This document shows positions 44,486-57,904 of a stretch of 64,000 bases of DNA, piece by piece. A model generated the notes under the pieces. That model made no database searches. It had not been told where the DNA came from and worked only from the letters and a program-made list of their open reading frames with translations. This DNA is from Zerene cesonia (taxonomy: Eukaryota; Arthropoda; Insecta; Lepidoptera; Pieridae): positions 310,001 through 374,000 of the forward strand of contig NC_052107.1 of assembly GCF_012273895.1 (NCBI RefSeq), given 5' to 3'. Position 1 is the first letter of the stretch; each line of letters opens with the position of its first letter. The translations under genes and the position numbers were made by a program.

Positions 44486-46469
44486 GGAAAATTATTCTAT
44501 AAATAATGACAACGTAAATATAATTCTGTTATTCTCAATCCGATATACAATAAAACATTTCTCTGATATGAAAATATCAATTGTCGACTGTCCAAGGTTA
44601 GACCTTACCATCTAAGTCAAACCAAATTGAAGTACTTACCTATATCAAAAACAATTACAATAATGCGTCTGCCCTTAGAGCATAAAGGGGGGCTATGGAC
44701 TTTATAGATACTTAAGAAAAGAGGGCCTAACACCATTAAAATACAGTTAAATCAGGCGCCTCCTTGTCGCCGTCATGTTAGTTATAGGATAGTAATTAAC
44801 GATTAGTTGGGCCCACTTTATCGAGACATTATGTTGCGTCAGATGGACTGTTGTCTATTTCTGGATTCGCTTATTAGCTTAGCCCATTATCAATTCATTT
44901 CTTCGCAGAAGTCGGTACGTTACGTAATAATTATAAAGACATGTGGATAGATCGACGAGTGAATTTTTATGCCCGGATTCTATAATCTATTTTTTTTACC
45001 TGCAGTTTGATGATATATTGTGTAGTACCTACCTAACCTAACGTAAAGTAAGCACTTAATTAATGTGGAATTGTTAAAACTGTTATGTTTCAGTAAAAAT
45101 GTAACGTAATTCACATTTTAAATTTTAGAATACTTCACAAAATGTTAGCACTAATAATGCATATCTTCCCATCTGAGTTCTTTAAATTATAAAGTATTTT
45201 AATATACATCAATTGATCTATTCCAACTCTAAGGGAATGAATACAAAATATAGTTACCATATAAGGTACCCCATAAAATTGAAGGCAAACTGTCTCAATA
45301 TCAATCGTCATTACCAGACTCGTAAAAACACACCTCAACACGAACAGTCGTTAAGCCAATTGGTTTTATGACGTCATTAATCACACTGGAATGGACCAAT
45401 CATATCTAGGTAGCTGGAGACTATTGATTGCTAGCTTTACGACCTCTTTGACATATTTTATTATTCACATCTGAAAACACGAGCGTCGCTTTGACAAACC
45501 ATCGAGCAAGTATGTGTGTGATTCAGTATTTCTTCCGCAGTCAGACTAATATCAATATATCTACCTAAGTATACCCTGAATGTTTGCAAAGAATTTTCTA
45601 GAACAAGCATTGAACATCGATTTTTTCAATGTTCCCACAATAGGTTTTATCACGAATATTGCCTCATACCTGAGAGCAAAAAAATCTTGCTGGAACGCCA
45701 ATGGTCAAACTCTAGCAAAATCGTAGCTCATAAATCTGCCTGTTCAGCACAAACACCTGTAAGCGCCATGTATTACAGCAATTACCATAAAACAATCACC
45801 CGGCTCTGATCAATCTGCCCACATCGCTAATGACTAATTACCCTTGTACAATCTCCACTACAATGTACTAATACATTCCTGAGAGCTTGAGGAAGCGCGA
45901 GCGATTCTCAGTCTTATCGCATTCCAATACAGAATGGTTCATACGGTCTTCTGGATCTGGAAGCGTCATGCTCATTAAATATTTGTCTTGGAGAGCATCA
46001 TTGCCAATTTGAAAGCTATTGAGTGGACGGTAGGGGTTATTTTTGCGTGGATTTAGTTTAGATTTAGTGGATGCTCGAGGTTGTAGAAAGATATCGGCAC
46101 ATAATGAGTTGAGTGGTATTTAGATGTCGTTATGTTTGTTCATGATCTTACTGTGGCTGCATTGTATTCGTTTGCAGATTTTATTCTGGTTTTATGGATA
46201 TTTCATAACTATCTTCAGAATTGTATTGATGTTGAGTGAAATTTACTTCTTAGGACTTTTTAAATATTTGTCCGTTGGTATTCATTTGTGTTTTATTTTT
46301 ATAGAGGGTATGCTTATTGGTCTAATAAGTATTGCCATACTTACGGTACGGTTCAGTATTTGTATTGTACATTTTATCAAAGTATATAATAGTAGGTCTA
46401 TTGCCAAAAGGGAATCAAGAACCTTCATTCTTTTTAACAAACGTCTGTGTTGTTTCAAATTATCAGTAA
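44486..46469. other. Non-coding, nothing recognised
   Basis: No exon supported. Block 45640-45960 is less AT-rich and unassigned. A 130-codon hydrophobic frame at 46124-46516 (+) ends inside the next Helitron-like element and is judged a chance frame. Confidence 0.35.
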
Positions 46470-46637
46470 CTAGCGGTGCGCCCTGGTTTCCCCTGCGGTA
46501 CATATATAGCCTATAACCTTTTTCAAAAAATGGGCTATCTAACACTGAAACAATTTTTCAAATCGGACCAGTAGTTTCCGAGATAAGTGCGTTCAAACAA
46601 ACAAAAAAACTCTTCAGCTTTATAATATTTGTACAGA
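46470..46637 (-). mobile_element. Helitron-like element, GAAGAGTTTGTTTG subfamily
   Basis: It begins CTAGCGGTGCGCCCTGGTTT on the plus strand (its CTAG 3' terminus), then ATGGGCTATCTAACACTGAA, ATTTTTCAAATCGGACCAGT, AGTTTCCGAGATAAGTGCGT and AACTCTTCAGCTTTATAATA. The minus 5' end is near 46637. It retains the middle block deleted in the 19060 copy. Confidence 0.8.
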
Positions 46638-49492
46638 TTTTCATTTTTTAGGCCATACATCAGATATATATTATTTCCAATAAGTTATTACTGTTTTCCA
46701 TAACTTCAAAATCACCTCAAAGTTACAAGAAAGTTATTCAAGACAAGAGTGTAAATAATACCATTGGTTATCAATGCATTGATACAGGATCATATAATAA
46801 TTGCATTAGGCAGGTTTCGTCCTCTAAGTGAGTTAGTGAGAGCCGAGTTGTGCTATAGATTGCGCCTTGATCAAGTTAGAGATAAGTTAGCGTAACCAAA
46901 CTTTGATCGATGCTGGCTTTACTGGTATACAGATGAACAGTATTTATAAACATTCACAAATAATAACGTATTTATAGGGAAATATAGTTATATATATTAA
47001 GAGGTAATTTACGATGCGACGTTCGCGTAGGTGAGGTTCGATGAGACGAGGTTTTATGGAACATCGCTTTCAAATCACTTTCTTAAAATGTTTTCTAGAT
47101 TTATGGGAAGAAATTTAAAATATGGACAATATGATTAGGAAACTATATTCCTTCATGTTACTTTATTCTTTAAAAATTATAAAGCGTACCCAAGTGCACC
47201 TCCTTTTCGGATCAGTTTTGCAATAATACGAAATAATGAGAATATATTGCGGTTTTATTAATTTTACCTTAATTGAAATATGAAGAACCGTGAAATTCTG
47301 TTGAAAATAACTTATACGATATACCATTATTAAAACAAATATGTATGTATTTACACATACATATAAAAACAAAATCAAAAATGCACTCAACTTCTCGTAA
47401 GCTGTAATACAAATTTAATTTCAAATAAATAAAACCGGTAAACACAATAAAATACTATATTATGAGCCATATACGACGTAGCGTTAACCGCACAAATTCA
47501 ATCCCCATACAGTTACAGTCGCTCTAAAAAAGTTATCGGCCATTCAGAAACATTACCGCAATGAATTATGTAGGACTGTTAATCTGTCTGTCAGTCCTCA
47601 TCTCAATTACTGCTAATTGAATATTAAGATGGCTACGATTGTGCATAAAATTTCCTAATCATTGGATACTGATAGGTCATTAAATTGGTGCAATTATCAT
47701 TGAATTTAATGGACTTAATTCCAGTTGGAGGAGTGATTCCGGTTTTAATTTTGGTTAATTAATCAAGGGAATTCGCTAGGGTAGTATAGAAGAAACATCG
47801 GTAGCTAGATGTACATATCTTTGGAATGTTGTGTATGATTCTGACTGATTCGCTTTCAATTCTGCGATTCAGAATTTAGGTCATTACGTAATAGTATTCT
47901 GTTATATCCGGTTCAGGAAGCATGTTTCTGTTTTATAATTTCAGCCTTGTGTTTTATAGTTTGAGTCTAATTAGAAAGATTTTGGGCGTTGCTTGGAGTT
48001 GAGCTATGAACACCTGAGATTTTTTCGTTCTTTCTTCGGAGTCTAGGTAAATTTCTGCGTAATCTGGTGGAATTTTCGTTAATGTCATGGTAACTAATAA
48101 CAGTAGGTCTAATCGTAATTATTACTATCTAAGAACCCTACGATACTTATTATAGGTTATTTATATACGGCTTCTGTGAAAAATAAAACATCGAAACTCC
48201 CTCAAATAGCTCATTTCAATAGCTAAAAGGTAATAAAAAGAAATATTGGCAGAACATTCATACGTCGCAACAAAGTGGCAATGAAGCAAGACATGTAAAA
48301 TAATTATTGACGATAAAAATACGATATCGCACCGTACGTCGTAAACGTCGTGTCATGTACGATATATTATCGTGATATGAACGTGTGAATTATATTTAAT
48401 GGTCGAATATTGATTTTAGCGTGTTTATCTGTGGAATGTTTGATTTATTTGCTTTGACTATTTTTTTAGGGAAGGAAGATTCTAACGAACGAGTGGATAC
48501 TTTAAAAGAAATGCAGCAGTTAAGTGCAATAATTTAATTTGTATCTTGAGGCATTAAGAACAAAAACATCATGGCCAGAAGCCGGTCATATTTTAACTGA
48601 GCCAATCAAATAATGAGATCACGTAGTATTTTGTATTCAGATACTTTTATTGCGGCCTTTAAGGTGGATGAATATAAACAGGATTCATAAGGATTATGCG
48701 GAGAATGGTCTTCGAGCGAGGGGAAGGGGGACGTGGCGTGGGGAGAGGGGGGGGGGAGGAATATAGCCTTAATCCCTGGGAACGCGGTGCGATGGAATTG
48801 AATTGGTTCTTGTATGTAAATTGTCGCGTGTTAGTAAATAAATATACGGAGTACTGATTTAAAGCAGTCTTTGAGAAACGGGGCACCTTTAAAAAATTGC
48901 TTTTTTTTTCAATTTGGTCGGATTTGGTCGGCTTTGGTACATTGGGTAATATAAACTATATTGTATGAGTCAAGTTTGATTGATTTGGCGTTTCAAGGGA
49001 TACTTGTATGTAGTAATGAATGGGAGTTTTGGAAACATGATCATTTTTTATTAGCAAAATTATCAAATTCTCGGTCTGTGGAAATATTTATTACTCTTTA
49101 ACAAAGATTGTACAAGAAACTTAAAAAAATATATACATATATTAATAACCATTAATATTATTAAAGGGATACATAAAACAATTCAATCCTGTTGCTCTAG
49201 ATGTATGAAAAATTATTTTTCTCTGATCTTCATTGTTTGTTCTGATACTTTCTCTTATAATCAGCAAATTCGATGTGGTAAAGGACATTGTGAAACATCT
49301 GATTTCTAGCAATTGTTTAAAATGTTTAAAATATTTCATAAAATAATCGTGTCTAATGATTTAAAAGAATTAGACAAATTTGTTTAATTCGTCTTATCTG
49401 AGAACACTATCATTGTGGTAATTTAGTAGAAGAGTTAGTTATCCTAATAAGTACACTAGCATCAGTTTGTAATAGATCTATAAAAAGTAATT
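46638..49492. other. Non-coding with a G-rich tract
   Basis: AT-rich and without a recognised gene. At 48718-48762 the plus strand is a purine tract with long G runs (GGGGAGAGGGGGGGGGAGGA), which could form a G-quadruplex or simply be low complexity. The 75-codon minus frame over it is a product of this tract. Confidence 0.4.
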
Positions 49493-49545
49493 TCATCATT
49501 ATTCACCACCTATCATTGTTTCAGCGGCAGAGAAACAGGCCTCCT
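49493..49545 (-). repeat. Diverged fragment of the GAT-tail SINE
   Basis: TTTCATCATTATTCACCACC followed by CAGCGGCAGAGAAACAGGCC and TCC aligns loosely with the minus-strand SINE end at 44308 (CATCATC, CTGCTGGGACACAGGCCTCC). It is short and degraded. Confidence 0.35.
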
Positions 49546-51642
49546 TTTTATAAATCTATAAAATTATTATTGGTAAATATGTGGATGCCATCTGTTCTTA
49601 ATCTGTTCTACATCTTATACTCCCTACTAATCCATGTTTTGTAAAGTTGGAAATGAAATTAACTATTTTTATTTTTTATTTTTATTATTAAAACTTTTTG
49701 ATTCTGAAACGATTACTATGTTTTCTTTCAATGATATGAGCCGTGGTTTGGTAATATCACTAATGATTAATTTTGTCGAATTTTTTTCATGTCCTGACCT
49801 AAATGTTTTTAATAAAGCAAAAGCTTTGCTAATCTTATATGATTTAACGGAAGACATCTTATAACGAGTTATAAATATATAAATTGGGAGGATATACTCA
49901 GTGGCCGTCCGTTTGTCGCAATAATTCGTCGTTTGTATTCATACGGCTGCGACATGACTCCACTCCATCTCTTTATTGCGTTTATTGTTGGCTGGAGCTT
50001 AAGATATGGACCTTTTGCTACGCTCCATGTGAGCTAGGCTTTATAAGGCTGATTTGTTTCGTAATTTACATGGGGATATTGAGTTATGGGTTATTTTTAG
50101 ATGTTGAAAAAAAATTGCAGATTAGAAATTTACAATCAATTAATTGTAATGTCTACCTGTCCTTTAATATTAATAGATATCAGCATCTTAGAGAGCATTG
50201 TGACATGGGCTTCAAATTAGCTGTGATAATAAACTACATTTTTGGGGGTTAATTAAGGAATTAAATTTTATTGTTCTTCACTTGACAAACATAAAACGCC
50301 TGATCTCAATTAATATGGGGCACTTTTTATCCAGGGCTGAAATTTCCAAAATATACCTATAGCTTCCAGGGAGTCGTCGGGAGCATCGGCTATGTGGAAT
50401 ACTTACTGATTAAAACCCCACTGTGTTCCGACGCACTGCGGGAACGCTCCGCACTTACCACAGAGGCCAGTGGAACTGCTCCCCAAAACACTATAATTTT
50501 TACTCCCCAAACTGAACACTGTCAACTGTCCTCGTTGTTTCGACCAAACTAGCATGACAAATACTAAAACAATAACATCACGCGCTCAACTTGGCCGTTT
50601 GTCCGAAACATCCGGTCTGTCGCCGACAGCCTCCGGAACGTAGCGACTGCATAAACTTGTAGGCTTTTCGTTTTAAAGTTTATATTCTATGTTGTTATAT
50701 AATTTCATTACACATAAAGCTAAATCCGAGGTGCAGAGGAAAATTATATTGGAAGTAATAAGGTATATTTTTTTAACAACCGACATGAAAAAATGGGTTT
50801 GTTTCGTCATAAATTTCGACTGAGAGAACCGATTTGCATGATTCTTTTTATTTTATTTTATTTTTTTTTATTTAGAAAGTTAGTGCCTCCCGTGTGGTAT
50901 AATTTGTTAATAAAGTGCTTTGATAGTGGTTTAGTTTATATTAATAAAATGTTCATCTGTCAACCCGCACTTAACCAGTGCATGAAAAACTCACACAGGT
51001 CACCTATGTTTATGTAAGGACTTGTGTCAAGTAACGTCATAAAATAACAATCAATTTCCCACGTCTTATATGACACGTTTTACAAAAAAATTCAAGCTTC
51101 ACGGTTACGTGTGTGTACGCAACGCAATGTATAAATGTGTTGCCTCCCATCCTCACCTCACAATCAAAACCCATGATTCCTGTTATTCCTGGAGATCTCA
51201 AGCATCTATATGCAAATGGTGACAAACAGCCGCCTACGTTTACAAACGCTCAATATATTTTTATGGTTCAGGAAAAGCTGAATTTTTACCACATACAAGT
51301 GCAATTCGTTACGCGAAATGAAACCTTATTAGTGGGGCGGTAGGGTTGTTGTTCACGAACGTGATATGGTAGCTGGGTCCCCGTCAAGATATTGTTTCGT
51401 ACTTTATGATGTGAATCGGGATTTCACGGCAACTTGGGGCATTCGAGTATTTGCTGGGGTGCACGATTGCATGTAACTCAGGCTTTGAGAATTCATATTT
51501 TATCGCCTTGTTTATTACTGTTTCATTATGTTTTTTGTTGATTAATTTGACAACCTGTACGTGTAATATAGGGCTTTTTGTTTTGCGGTTTTTTTTCGAA
51601 AATCTGTTTACTATGTTTGCGAAAATGTAAATAAATTGTTAT
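49546..51642. other. Non-coding, nothing recognised
   Basis: Mostly AT-rich. Block 50370-50640 is GC-richer (GACGCACTGCGGGAACGCTC) without a supported frame. Frames at 49634-49864, 49884-50252 and 51113-51343 (all +) lack any recognisable domain. Confidence 0.35.
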
Positions 51643-51862
51643 TGGGAAGTTTTTTTTTTTTTTTTGATATAATAGCGGGCAAACGAGCAGGCGCGTCACC
51701 GGAGATTAACGCCGCCCATAGGCGTCCACGCAACCTGGAGAGTTGCGGGAGTATTGCCGGCTTTTAAGGGAAGAGTACGCTCTTTTCTTGAAGAGACCCA
51801 AGTCATAGTGGTTCGGAAATGCTGAAGCGGGTAGATCGTTCCACAGAGGAGAAGTTTGGATA
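51643..51862 (-). mobile_element. 3' end of a non-LTR retroposon (LINE or derived SINE)
   Basis: A 15-nt T run (poly(A) of the minus strand) is followed by GCGGGCAAACGAGCAGGCGC and GCCGCCCATAGGCGTCCACG, then CTCTTTTCTTGAAGAGACCC, AAGTCATAGTGGTTCGGAAA and GCGGGTAGATCGTTCCACAG. Minus-strand translation gives pieces such as FRTTMTWVSSRKERTLPLKA. I know this as the widespread tail of a lepidopteran LINE. It is 5'-truncated. Confidence 0.65.
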
Positions 51863-53194
51863 AAGTAAAATAGGAATAATAAATAGTATCTAAAATCATC
51901 ATAACTAATGTTGTAATTAGTATTTTCTATTTAATTGTGATGATGCTTTAATATATCCCGTCTTTTATGTTTCAATTTGAAAGAGAGATAATATTTATGT
52001 TTTTTACATTTCCAAATAAAGCATACTTTAAATATAACGCAGAAAATAAACAGTTTAACACCCTCCGGATCCTGGTCGAAGTGACCTGCAAACGTATTCT
52101 GTACTCAGTCAATGTTTTCATTAACCACGTTTTATATCCACCAGCATTTTAAATACAAAGTGAACGTTTTCAGTGTTTAGAAAGCACGTTATTTTGCTCT
52201 TAACTCTATCTAGATCAAAAATACGTCATAAGTACACAATAACATCATTCATATATATAACATCAATACTAAGGTACATTTAAGAAAGATGTATGTTATG
52301 TTATATAAGTGAGAGTAATGTCACTGTGTTTATATTGACAACAATCGCGTCCAGTGAGGGCGGGCGGCGCCCACCGTCCACTCTCGTATTTCTTATTTCA
52401 AAACACGAAGAAGGTATCTCAAAGTATAGGTTTTATATATTTATTTTAGTTAATAGATTATTAGTGGAAACAACTTGATGGTGAATTAAATGTTAATGAA
52501 GTTAGTATTTATTGTCTCGATTTTAAGTGTTTAGTGGATTCGTGTTTATTACTTAGCGTTTAAAATTTATCTCGTGTATAATATTACTTGTAAAAATCCA
52601 TGTTTCTACATATATAACATATAATAAGGAATGTTTCATCAGTTTTTTTAAATAAATGTACTCAGATGAACTAACTGACACTGGCTCTCTTATATAGTTA
52701 ATGTTCATTTATTAAAAACTATTTTATAAAAAATTGAGCATCTCATTGTATTATAGAAAAACACCTGAATTATTTCCAGGTAAAGTTGCATGAAATGTAT
52801 AAAGTATTCTATGAAATTAGCTTCCTTGGTTTGTGCTATAAATAAAACATCTAAACATCTCATACAATCGATTCACAATAGAACGTTTTTAACACCATTT
52901 TATTAATATTTAATTATTAACCTGGCTGAGAAACGTTTGAGAAGCGCAGACGATCTTCCGTCCATCGCAAAATCTCGTAGCAAAGCATAACACAAAATAA
53001 ACAAAGTGTTTTTCTAGCTTATTTTCATAAGTTAATAGTGGACGGACAACCCCTCCGTTATGAGATTTTTTATTATGTATGTAAATACATAACCTGATTG
53101 TTGTAATGCCTAGGTTCGGACTCTGATATGAAAGATATGAGAATGATATTGGCAATATATAATTTTTGTATAATTATTGACTAACTAACTTTTC
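51863..53194. other. Non-coding, nothing recognised
   Basis: AT-rich with a small GC patch near 52355-52385. No gene supported. Confidence 0.35.
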
Positions 53195-53335
53195 TCCCAC
53201 GTCTTCGCCTGCAAAGTCAAAGGAAATTCCCATATGAATGAGATATTTCATGACGGAAAAAAGTAGGATATGTCACTTTCTGACCTCCAAAAATCAGATA
53301 GTTAAAGCGATCCGTGGTGATGTATAATTTAAACA
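53195..53335 (-). mobile_element. Helitron-like or related repeat, GGAAATTCCYATATRAATRA subfamily
   Basis: TCTCCCACGTCTTCGCCTGC, GGAAATTCCCATATGAATGA, GATATTTCATGACGGAAAAA and ATGTCACTTTCTGACCTCC match the order of 16972-17150. Confidence 0.45.
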
Positions 53336-53484
53336 ACGAATAAGCAAACAAATTGTTAAATTAGTCCTTACTAGTATAATAATTAACTGACATAGCTCTA
53401 TAGCCAGCAGCTGGATAGGTTCCGTATTTCTGAATGTAAAAAGACATTGAACAAACATGTAATGCATCTATTCCTGACACTAAT

Positions 53485-53613
53485 AAAATATAGTTTAAAA
53501 AAACTAAAAAACACGCTTTTCAAGCACATCAAACTAAAAACTATAAAATAAAATATAGTTTAAAAAACACTAAAAAACACGCTTTTCAAGCACATCAAAC
53601 TAAAAACTATAAA
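53485..53613. repeat. Tandem duplication, 65-bp unit
   Basis: Two almost identical units start at 53485 and 53550 (AAAATATAGTTTAAAAAA, CACGCTTTTCAAGCACATCA, AACTAAAAACTATAAAAT). Confidence 0.9.
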
Positions 53614-53845
53614 ATAATTTTTAATATAAGCTGAAAACAATAATGAACGAAAAATACTAATATTGTTGTGAATAATTTTTAATATAAACTGAAAATAATA
53701 ATGAATGAAAAATACTAGTATTGTTGTGAAAAAAGCGTGGGGCGCTTTGTGCCATATTTTTCGTGTACTCGATTGGAGTTTTATATCTATCATACAAATA
53801 ATTTTTAATATATGCTGAAAACAATAATGAACGAAAACACCTCAT
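53614..53845. repeat. 58-bp repeat unit, two tandem copies plus a third offset copy
   Basis: AATAATTTTTAATATAAGCT, GAAAACAATAATGAACGAAA starts near 53613 and again near 53671. A third copy (AATATATGCTGAAAACAATA) begins near 53797, after a different 70-bp insert carrying AAAAGCGTGGGGCGCTTTGT. Confidence 0.85.
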
Positions 53846-53927
53846 TTCTCACTTTAAACATGCAGATTTCATTAAAATTTCGTACACTTATCAAGAACCA
53901 TCATTCATCCCATCATCCCATTGCTCA

Positions 53928-54927
53928 NNNNNNNNNNNNNNNNNNNNNNNNNNNNNNNNNNNNNNNNNNNNNNNNNNNNNNNNNNNNNNNNNNNNNNNNN
54001 NNNNNNNNNNNNNNNNNNNNNNNNNNNNNNNNNNNNNNNNNNNNNNNNNNNNNNNNNNNNNNNNNNNNNNNNNNNNNNNNNNNNNNNNNNNNNNNNNNNN
54101 NNNNNNNNNNNNNNNNNNNNNNNNNNNNNNNNNNNNNNNNNNNNNNNNNNNNNNNNNNNNNNNNNNNNNNNNNNNNNNNNNNNNNNNNNNNNNNNNNNNN
54201 NNNNNNNNNNNNNNNNNNNNNNNNNNNNNNNNNNNNNNNNNNNNNNNNNNNNNNNNNNNNNNNNNNNNNNNNNNNNNNNNNNNNNNNNNNNNNNNNNNNN
54301 NNNNNNNNNNNNNNNNNNNNNNNNNNNNNNNNNNNNNNNNNNNNNNNNNNNNNNNNNNNNNNNNNNNNNNNNNNNNNNNNNNNNNNNNNNNNNNNNNNNN
54401 NNNNNNNNNNNNNNNNNNNNNNNNNNNNNNNNNNNNNNNNNNNNNNNNNNNNNNNNNNNNNNNNNNNNNNNNNNNNNNNNNNNNNNNNNNNNNNNNNNNN
54501 NNNNNNNNNNNNNNNNNNNNNNNNNNNNNNNNNNNNNNNNNNNNNNNNNNNNNNNNNNNNNNNNNNNNNNNNNNNNNNNNNNNNNNNNNNNNNNNNNNNN
54601 NNNNNNNNNNNNNNNNNNNNNNNNNNNNNNNNNNNNNNNNNNNNNNNNNNNNNNNNNNNNNNNNNNNNNNNNNNNNNNNNNNNNNNNNNNNNNNNNNNNN
54701 NNNNNNNNNNNNNNNNNNNNNNNNNNNNNNNNNNNNNNNNNNNNNNNNNNNNNNNNNNNNNNNNNNNNNNNNNNNNNNNNNNNNNNNNNNNNNNNNNNNN
54801 NNNNNNNNNNNNNNNNNNNNNNNNNNNNNNNNNNNNNNNNNNNNNNNNNNNNNNNNNNNNNNNNNNNNNNNNNNNNNNNNNNNNNNNNNNNNNNNNNNNN
54901 NNNNNNNNNNNNNNNNNNNNNNNNNNN
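53928..54927. other. Assembly gap (1000 N)
   Basis: A round-number gap right of the tandem-repeat segment. Reading frames that appear to cross it are artefacts. Confidence 0.99.
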
Positions 54928-57749
54928 CATTTGTAACACAAACTTAATACCAACATGAATACTTAAATCTAAGTTGTGTCCATCAGAACAAGTTATGTCC
55001 TTCAATAATGCAACAACACTTAACCGTGTCTTGTCCAAACTTTTCAAGCCTACACATACAAATACCATCATAAAATTATAAACACAATAAAGAATCTGTC
55101 ACACATACGCACACAGACTTGGAAAACTAACTAAACTCCTTTTAGCCAATGGGAAATCATAAATTTTCATTACACTATTAAATCATTTTCCATTCATACA
55201 AATTTATCTTAAAGTACGTCCAGCAGGTATTAAATAAATCCGGCGAAATCCAGTTATCACTTACACACGTAAACCGCAGAATCGGTGACAGAAAGTTGCC
55301 ATATGTACGGAAGCTTGTCGAGCGTTCCGCACTGTTGCCTCTATCCGCTCATTATCCTATACACTCGCACCAATCAAAAACCAAACCTATCGCAATCACA
55401 TAACATACAAATTCGCAAAACGACCCAATCAGACCACATTAAACCGTATTAATTACTCGTTGGAAACGCGACTTTATCGCGTTCCAATAGAGACACCGTT
55501 TGCCCGTCAATCCGCTCCAGGTGACATTTTGAATTATATTCCATTTACAAAACAATGATCTGACTGGTCAGTATTTGCTGGTTTCATAAAAGCACTTGAA
55601 AATCTACCGTATCTCCTTCATGTAAGACGTATTTTCAGGGAGCTGTTAAATTTCATTAAACAGGAATTGTTTTTAATTCTTTAAGCGGCGTCATTTGAAA
55701 TTGGATTCTATCACATACACATAGGGTTCGTAATAGATGTGACTTTCTTTAATCTTATTTGTGTATTGTTCGTGTCCGAATGCATGCGGCCGGATGCGAA
55801 TTAATGCGGATTTTCAGGTGCGCGCCAACACACTGATGTCTGAATGCCATAGACTGGGGAGCTATAGATTATCTATTTACTAGCTGATAAAAGCAATACT
55901 GTAGTCCCTTTAATATAGTTTTAACTAATGGAAAAAATGTACATAGAAATTTAGTTAAATATACTTTATATGCAACCCCCATATCGATAAAGGGTAGGAT
56001 GGATAGCATTTTATATGCCTTTGCCATTATTTAACAAAGGATTATTGTATGACTATCCTCCGTAAGATTTGTGGGTAATTTGTCCAACAAAGTTCTATAT
56101 ATAGAACCTACTACCTTCGACGAAACTTACAAAATACCGTCGCAGAAAATTCTTTTCCATCTACCCTACATTTTCGGGATAAAAAACCTGCTTCGTCACA
56201 CTCATTGTGCACCTGCCACTCCAACTGTAATTAATTATTACCTACCCTCCTCCCCTTACCTTCCCCCTTCCCCCCTTACCTTGTGTCATGTCAAGGTAGC
56301 GTATTGTTTTGGGAAACTCGGTGTTACGGTACTTATTTGTAGTTTAAACGGGTGGTTAATCGTTAGTTAAACTACGCTTACCGAGGAGAAAATTAGCGGT
56401 TTATCGAGATATTTCTAATGGTATGAATTTATAGGATTGGAAATACAAATTTTTTGATTCATTGAGTGACATTAAAAAAAATTGTGATTACAAATATGTA
56501 ACTATAATGAACAGTGTGTAAAAGGCGGTTTTTGCTGCGTATTTTGATTTGAATACACTTTCTTAAATTTAATTTATATAAATGCTAGATTAAATGCTAT
56601 TTTTATACCTTTCTCCCAGTTTTCAACCAACGTTACCAAAACCCAGGTTCTCAATTCATGTGATTTATTTGCGAAATAAAAATCTTCATAACTTAAACTG
56701 CACTTAACCGTGGTTCATGTAACCGGCGCTTGAAGGTGCGTCATTGATTAACGAGGCAAGTGACGTGTTTATTGTTGCGAACTGCGAGTCATCCAGTCAG
56801 TCAGTAAGCCGTGTCACGCAGAGTCAGGCCTCAGACTAGTATATAGCTATAAGTAATGGATCATAATATAGAAATAATTAAGTGAATAATCAAAATTAAG
56901 AACTATTAGGTTTTTGATAGAATTGTTTTGTAACCGATTAAAAAAAAGTATGACTTATTTTTAATTTAACTGTTTATTTTCTAATTTTGTTACCTCAGAA
57001 CTTGATGAACGGATATGGATGAAAGCTGGTGTTTTTCGTGTGGTACCGTATTATTTGGTCAAGTTTGGCGATTTAAATGCGGTATAGGTTTTTGTTAAAA
57101 CAGGTTTTTATTAGAATATAAATAATTAAAATATATGTATTATTTTATGCTAGGTAAGATTTGATTTTTTCATATGAAAGTGAACCTTCATAGTTCAGTC
57201 AAATTCAATGATCAGGTTACTGCATGTTACATAGTAAGGAACTAAATTATATTTCTACTGCCCTATTACGAGAAACACTCAAACACTCACTAGACGTGTT
57301 TGTTAAAGATTGTGGAACATTCCAGAAACTTCGAAAAATATTAATTCGAGTTCGCGAGTTCGCTAGCGAAACTTATCACCGCGGTACCAGGCTCGCATGA
57401 CTGAGCGGATGTCAACTCGCTCTAAGCTGTAAGCATCTCATTAAACTTCACCTCGCTGCGGTGGAAACCTTAGGTGACTGTCAACGTGACATGATGCCCT
57501 GGTACGTGATAGTTGAGCTCGCTTGTTCTGCACATGTTTGTGACTTTTAGCGACGGGTCTTACCCAACTGTGGAAGATGGAGGGTTATGTTTTTATTATT
57601 AATATGTTTGATTATTATTGGTCTTATTGGTAATAAGGTATGAAGCAAATACGATTTATGTTTTCGTCATGATAGGATATAAGAGTCTGGTCTAGCCGAT
57701 TGTCTACGGACCTTCGGTTATTAAAGTAATCTGTAATTTTATTTTGATA
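54928..57749. other. Non-coding; small hairpin and GC-richer blocks
   Basis: No gene supported. TTGGAAACGCGA at 55460-55471 is inverted as TCGCGTTCCAA at 55477-55487 (one bulged A, 5-nt loop). Blocks 55240-55520, 56700-56840 and 57350-57600 are less AT-rich and may be conserved non-coding DNA. TCAGTCAGTCAG at about 56799 resembles insect initiator motifs, but with no supporting transcript evidence. Confidence 0.3.
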
Positions 57750-57904
57750 TTAGCGGTTCGGCTTCTCCCGTGGTACACATTATAGCCTTCCTCAACAAAT
57801 GGACTATCTAATACTGAAAGAATTTTTCAAATCGAACTAGTAGTTCCTGAGATTAGCGCGTTCAACGAAACAAACTCTTCAGATTTATAATATTAGTCTA
57901 TACT
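57750..57904 (-). mobile_element. Helitron-like element, GAAGAGTTTGTTTG subfamily
   Basis: TTAGCGGTTCGGCTTCTCCC, GTGGTACACATTATAGCCTT, AATGGACTATCTAATACTGA, TAGTAGTTCCTGAGATTAGC and AACTCTTCAGATTTATAATA match 46470-46637. CTAG is mutated to TTAG on the plus strand. Confidence 0.75.

Noticed and set aside
46124..46516. 130-codon hydrophobic reading frame that could suggest a chemoreceptor-like membrane protein
   Set aside because: Its hydrophobic bias follows from T-rich codons, there are no recognisable motifs, and its C-terminal end lies inside a Helitron-like element.
49884..50252. 122-codon plus-strand frame
   Set aside because: No recognisable family, AT-driven composition and no splice or polyadenylation context.
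53812..55071. Frames of more than 340 codons on both strands
   Set aside because: Almost all of their length is the 1000-N gap; no real coding sequence flanks it.
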